This document shows, piece by piece, positions 61,436 through 64,000 of a stretch of 64,000 nucleotides of DNA. This stretch comes from Clostridiaceae bacterium. GTDB taxonomy: Bacteria; Bacillota; Clostridia; Peptostreptococcales; T1SED10-28. Below the pieces are notes generated by a model. That model saw only the letters and a program-made list of their open reading frames with translations, was not told where the DNA came from and did not search any database. Location of the stretch: contig PWFQ01000060.1 of assembly GCA_003554105.1 (NCBI GenBank), positions 1 through 64,000 of the forward strand, given 5' to 3'. Each line of letters starts with the position of its first letter. Position 1 is the stretch's first letter. Both the position numbers and the translations under genes were made by a program.

Positions 61436-61455
61436 TCCTCAAGGAGGTAGCCCTT

Positions 61456-62733
61456 ATGCCAAACTCTAAGATCGATGCTATCGCTCTTTGCAGTGATAAA
61501 TGTACCGGCTGTACAAATTGTATACGCGTATGCCCTACTGAAGCAATACGGGTGAAAAACCGTAAAGCAATGATTATTAAAAAGCGATGTATAAATTGTG
61601 GTCAGTGTGTAAATGTCTGTCCCCATAATGCTTTGTATGGTTTAACGGATGATTTTTCCGATGTGGAAAACTATCAATTTCCTATTGCTTTGGTCGATCC
61701 GGTTTTCTATGGACAGTTTAATGAAAATCATTTAGACCCTCAATTGATCCTTGAAAAAATAAAAGCCCTTGGATTCTCTCTCGTCTGGGAGACTTCAATA
61801 AGTTCACCGATAATCACTGAATTTACAAGAAAGCACCTTGAGAAGTCCGAGCAGTTTCCTGTTATCTCTTCTTCCTGTCCGGCGATTATTCGAACGATAC
61901 AAATTCGATTCCCGGACTTAATATCTAACATTCTTCCAATGGACTCACCTGTTGAAATCGCAGCTGATATGGCTATTGAGCATGCACAAAACACCCTGAA
62001 AGTTCCCCGGGAAAAGATTGGAGTTTTCTATATTTCAACATGTCCAGCCAGAAGCTACAGTTTTAAGTATCCGGTAGGTCGGGATGAATCAAATATCGAT
62101 GGAACATTATCGATTAAAGATATTTTTCTAAAGATCAGTTCGATGGATTCCGCCTCGAAACCAGAGAATGACTATAATCCTGAGTTTTATCCAAATGGCA
62201 GCGCTATAGGATGGGCGCGCCTGGGTGGTCAGGCTCAAGCGTTAAGCATTAAAGATTTTTTAGCCGTCGACGGAATCGAAAATGTGATTGATATTCTTGA
62301 GGAGGTCGAGGATGACAAACTTGAAAATTTAAGGTTCCTGGAATGTCAAGCCTGCAAAAATGGATGTGTAGGTGGAAACTTTTGTGTTGAAAATTCTTTC
62401 GTGGCAAGAAACCGGATTAGGATTTTAACAGAAAAATATCAAAATTATTCAACTGAAAGCACACATGAAATCCTGGATCGATATTTAATTCAAAATCCTA
62501 TTGAACCCTTCAGTGTGTCCTCACTGGATCATGACTTGTCAAAAGCCTTGGGGAAAATGGAAGAAATCAATGAAGTGTTCAGCTCATTGCCTGATATTGA
62601 CTGTGGAGCATGCGGTTCACCTTCCTGTCGAGCTTTGGCCGAGGATATAGTGATGGGTTATGCATCATTAAAAGACTGTATTGTTCTTCTTAAAGAAAAT
62701 GATAAAGATGAGGAAAATAATAGTGAAGAATGA
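61456..62733 (+). CDS. [FeFe]-hydrogenase-like iron-sulfur protein with C-terminal Fe-S domain
   Basis: 425 residues. Two [4Fe-4S] motifs (CTGCTNCIRVCP, CINCGQCVNVCP), a hydrogenase large-subunit-like core, and a C-terminal 4Fe-4S domain (DIDCGACGSPSCRALAEDIV). H-cluster loops are altered: SSSCPAI (usual TSCCPGW), STCPARS (usual PCTAKKxE), and ECQACKNGCVGG (usual CxxGCxxGGG). The four ligand cysteines are kept, but the proton-transfer cysteine and the L2 lysine and glutamate are not. This fits a sensory or electron-transfer role in place of a catalytic hydrogenase. AGGAGG precedes the ATG. Confidence 0.88.
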   Translation: MPNSKIDAIALCSDKCTGCTNCIRVCPTEAIRVKNRKAMIIKKRCINCGQCVNVCPHNALYGLTDDFSDVENYQFPIALVDPVFYGQFNENHLDPQLILEKIKALGFSLVWETSISSPIITEFTRKHLEKSEQFPVISSSCPAIIRTIQIRFPDLISNILPMDSPVEIAADMAIEHAQNTLKVPREKIGVFYISTCPARSYSFKYPVGRDESNIDGTLSIKDIFLKISSMDSASKPENDYNPEFYPNGSAIGWARLGGQAQALSIKDFLAVDGIENVIDILEEVEDDKLENLRFLECQACKNGCVGGNFCVENSFVARNRIRILTEKYQNYSTESTHEILDRYLIQNPIEPFSVSSLDHDLSKALGKMEEINEVFSSLPDIDCGACGSPSCRALAEDIVMGYASLKDCIVLLKENDKDEENNSEE

Positions 62734-62740
62734 GTTCTTT

Positions 62741-62770
62741 GTCAAATAAATGACAGAGTTCTTTTCTTGT
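62741..62770 (+). terminator. Weak terminator after the hydrogenase-like gene
   Basis: TTTGTCA and TGACAGA form a 7-bp hairpin around AATAAA, followed by a T-rich tail. Confidence 0.4.
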
Positions 62771-62852
62771 CTTCCGCTGTTTCTCTACATTAGGTTTGGG
62801 TAATTAATATAAGAGCATTTTCTATTTCAACATACTACTAGGAGGGAAGCTT

Positions 62853-63827
62853 ATGGCATCATCAAAATCATTTTTTATGAAACAGGCACTTATGAGAAAA
62901 GTGCTTATCAGTACAATCCCTATCACAATCGGAGCAATTTATTTGTTCGGGCTTCGTACCATTCCACTTATGATTACATCTATTGTCGCTGCTGTTGCAA
63001 CAGAATACCTGTTCAGGAGAAAAGACGGTAAGCCTGTCAGTGAGGCTTCAATTGTCTCAGCGGTTTTGTTCACTCTTGCTCTACCTGTCGCAACACCTTA
63101 TTGGGTGGCGGCAGTGGGAATGATTTTTGGGGTTGTCTTTGCAAAAGAAGTATTTGGAGGATATGGTCGAAATGTTTTTAATCCGGCCTTAGCAGGACGA
63201 ACTTTTCTTTATGTTTCTTTCCCCGGTTACCTGACAAACAAATGGAACCTTCCTGCAGAAGGTTTTCCCGGCGGCTTTGGCAGATTTATCACTCCTTCGA
63301 TTGATACTGTTTCGGGTTCAACCCCCTTAGGGCTTGTTGCCACAAGCGAGGGTCCCGAAGTGATGGAATTGGTCATCGGAAATGTATCAGGTTCATTAGG
63401 CGAAACCAGTATCGTTCTTATACTGCTTTCTGCTATTTATTTACTTGTAACGAAAACGGCAGATTGGAAACTTATGGTTGCGCCCTTACTAGGCTTTGTA
63501 GTATTTAATTCCCTCTTCTATTTTGCAGGAATTGAGGGTGTTCCACAGCCTTTCTTCGGACTTATTTCAGGGAGCATTATATTTCTTGCTGTGTTTTTTG
63601 TTACTGAGCCGGTTACTGCTCCAAAAACAACAGAGGCAAAATGGATTTACGGCTTCCTGATCGGGATGATTACCGTCATTATCCGCACATTTGGAATCTT
63701 TATTGCAGGTGGTATGTTTGCCGTCTTAATCATGAATTCTTTTGTTCCTATTTTAGATGAGGCGGTAAAAGAAATAAAACGCCGAAAGAAAGACATATCT
63801 AACGAGAAAGGAGAAACTCCAGCATGA
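62853..63827 (+). CDS. rnfD: Rnf/Nqr complex membrane subunit D/B (FMN-bearing)
   Basis: 324 residues with about nine membrane helices. FMN-threonine site near SGSTPLGLVA, preceded by the family segment GRNVFNPALAGRTFLYVSFPG. It carries covalent FMN in the Na+-pumping ferredoxin:NAD oxidoreductase (RnfD) or Na+-NQR (NqrB). AGGAGGG is 7 nt before ATG. The next gene starts inside its stop (ATGA). No rnfC is upstream, contrary to the usual rnfCDGEAB order, so the C subunit must lie elsewhere or the complex is of another type. Confidence 0.88.
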   Translation: MASSKSFFMKQALMRKVLISTIPITIGAIYLFGLRTIPLMITSIVAAVATEYLFRRKDGKPVSEASIVSAVLFTLALPVATPYWVAAVGMIFGVVFAKEVFGGYGRNVFNPALAGRTFLYVSFPGYLTNKWNLPAEGFPGGFGRFITPSIDTVSGSTPLGLVATSEGPEVMELVIGNVSGSLGETSIVLILLSAIYLLVTKTADWKLMVAPLLGFVVFNSLFYFAGIEGVPQPFFGLISGSIIFLAVFFVTEPVTAPKTTEAKWIYGFLIGMITVIIRTFGIFIAGGMFAVLIMNSFVPILDEAVKEIKRRKKDISNEKGETPA

Positions 63828-64000
63828 AAAAAATGTCTCCAAAACCTGTTTTATTTATGATGATTGTAACGATACTTTTTACAGGTGTATTGGCAACAAT
63901 TAATGAAGTCACTGCAGAACGCATCGAGCTCAATGAAGAAGCTGCAGAACAAAGATCATTTCTCTTTGTCGTCGATGTTTCCACAGATGATCTGACAGCT
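63824..64000 (+). CDS. rnfG: RnfG/NqrC-type FMN-binding subunit, N-terminal 59 codons
   Basis: The frame runs from ATG 63824 to the window edge. One N-terminal membrane helix (PVLFMMIVTILFTGVLATI), then NEVTAERIELNEEAAEQRS, which is the usual opening of RnfG/NqrC proteins. The start overlaps the rnfD stop by 4 nt, so the two are translated together. Only the first part is visible; the FMN-threonine motif lies beyond. Confidence 0.85.
   Translation, partial: MKKMSPKPVLFMMIVTILFTGVLATINEVTAERIELNEEAAEQRSFLFVVDVSTDDLTA

Noticed and set aside
1-64000. CRISPR arrays, insertion sequences, prophage, tRNA or rRNA genes
   Set aside because: No repeat-spacer pattern, transposase, integrase, phage gene or tRNA-like cloverleaf was seen on reading both strands.

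Overview
The window reads as AT-rich chromosome of an anaerobic, low-GC Gram-positive bacterium (class Clostridia). Evidence: tRNA-synthetase genes behind T-box leaders, strong AGGAGG ribosome sites, sigma-A type promoters, an oxygen-sensitive class III ribonucleotide reductase (nrdDG), hybrid cluster protein, an [FeFe]-hydrogenase-like protein and the start of an Rnf/Nqr-type sodium pump. An NhaC antiporter, a sucrose-phosphate-synthase-like enzyme and a very acidic lipoprotein linker would suit a salt- or alkali-adapted member, but that is inference. I see no rRNA, tRNA, CRISPR, insertion sequence or prophage.

Layout. 1-9.2 kb: valS (partial) with Val T-box, pgsA, nrdDG under an NrdR-type box, and an operon HAD phosphatase - unknown - rodA - murI. 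9.2-17.7 kb: glnA (GSI), tyrS with Tyr T-box, msrA, a ytxGH-like pair, a long divergent glutamine synthetase, a chorismate mutase-shikimate kinase fusion, and an MgtC-like gene broken by one in-frame stop. 17.8-25.3 kb: beta-CASP nuclease, small unknowns, DUF1848, pruA, psuKG. 25.3-31 kb: a nitrosative/redox-stress island: hcp, hemerythrin, an unknown protein, a divergent methyltransferase-ferredoxin pair and a cysteine-free Crp/Fnr regulator, linked by three TGTGA-N6-TCACA-like sites. 31-35 kb: VOC enzyme, TetR, TPR protein, nhaC.

35.3-50.6 kb is an alpha-glucoside/glycogen block: GH13-family protein, glgA, lacI, sugar kinase, GT4 sucrose-phosphate-synthase-like enzyme, malF, malG, malE, GH65 phosphorylase, ABC ATPase (all minus strand) and convergent pgmB. 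It could import a disaccharide, split it by phosphorolysis (GH65, then PgmB for beta-glucose-1-phosphate), and connect sucrose chemistry, fructose phosphorylation and glycogen storage. A perfect LacI-type palindrome sits in front of the kinase gene.

50.7-64 kb: GNAT-nitrilase fusion, pcp, a MATE transporter, an ECF sigma/anti-sigma/small-protein operon with an ECF-type promoter, an APH-like kinase, a macro-domain protein translationally coupled to a hybrid histidine kinase, nadK, an [FeFe]-hydrogenase-like protein, rnfD and the start of rnfG.

The strongest candidates for new biology are the Crp-site-linked stress island with its uncharacterised 218-residue protein, the unusual GH13 protein beside glgA and the sucrose enzyme, and the hydrogenase-like protein whose proton-transfer cysteine is replaced by serine.
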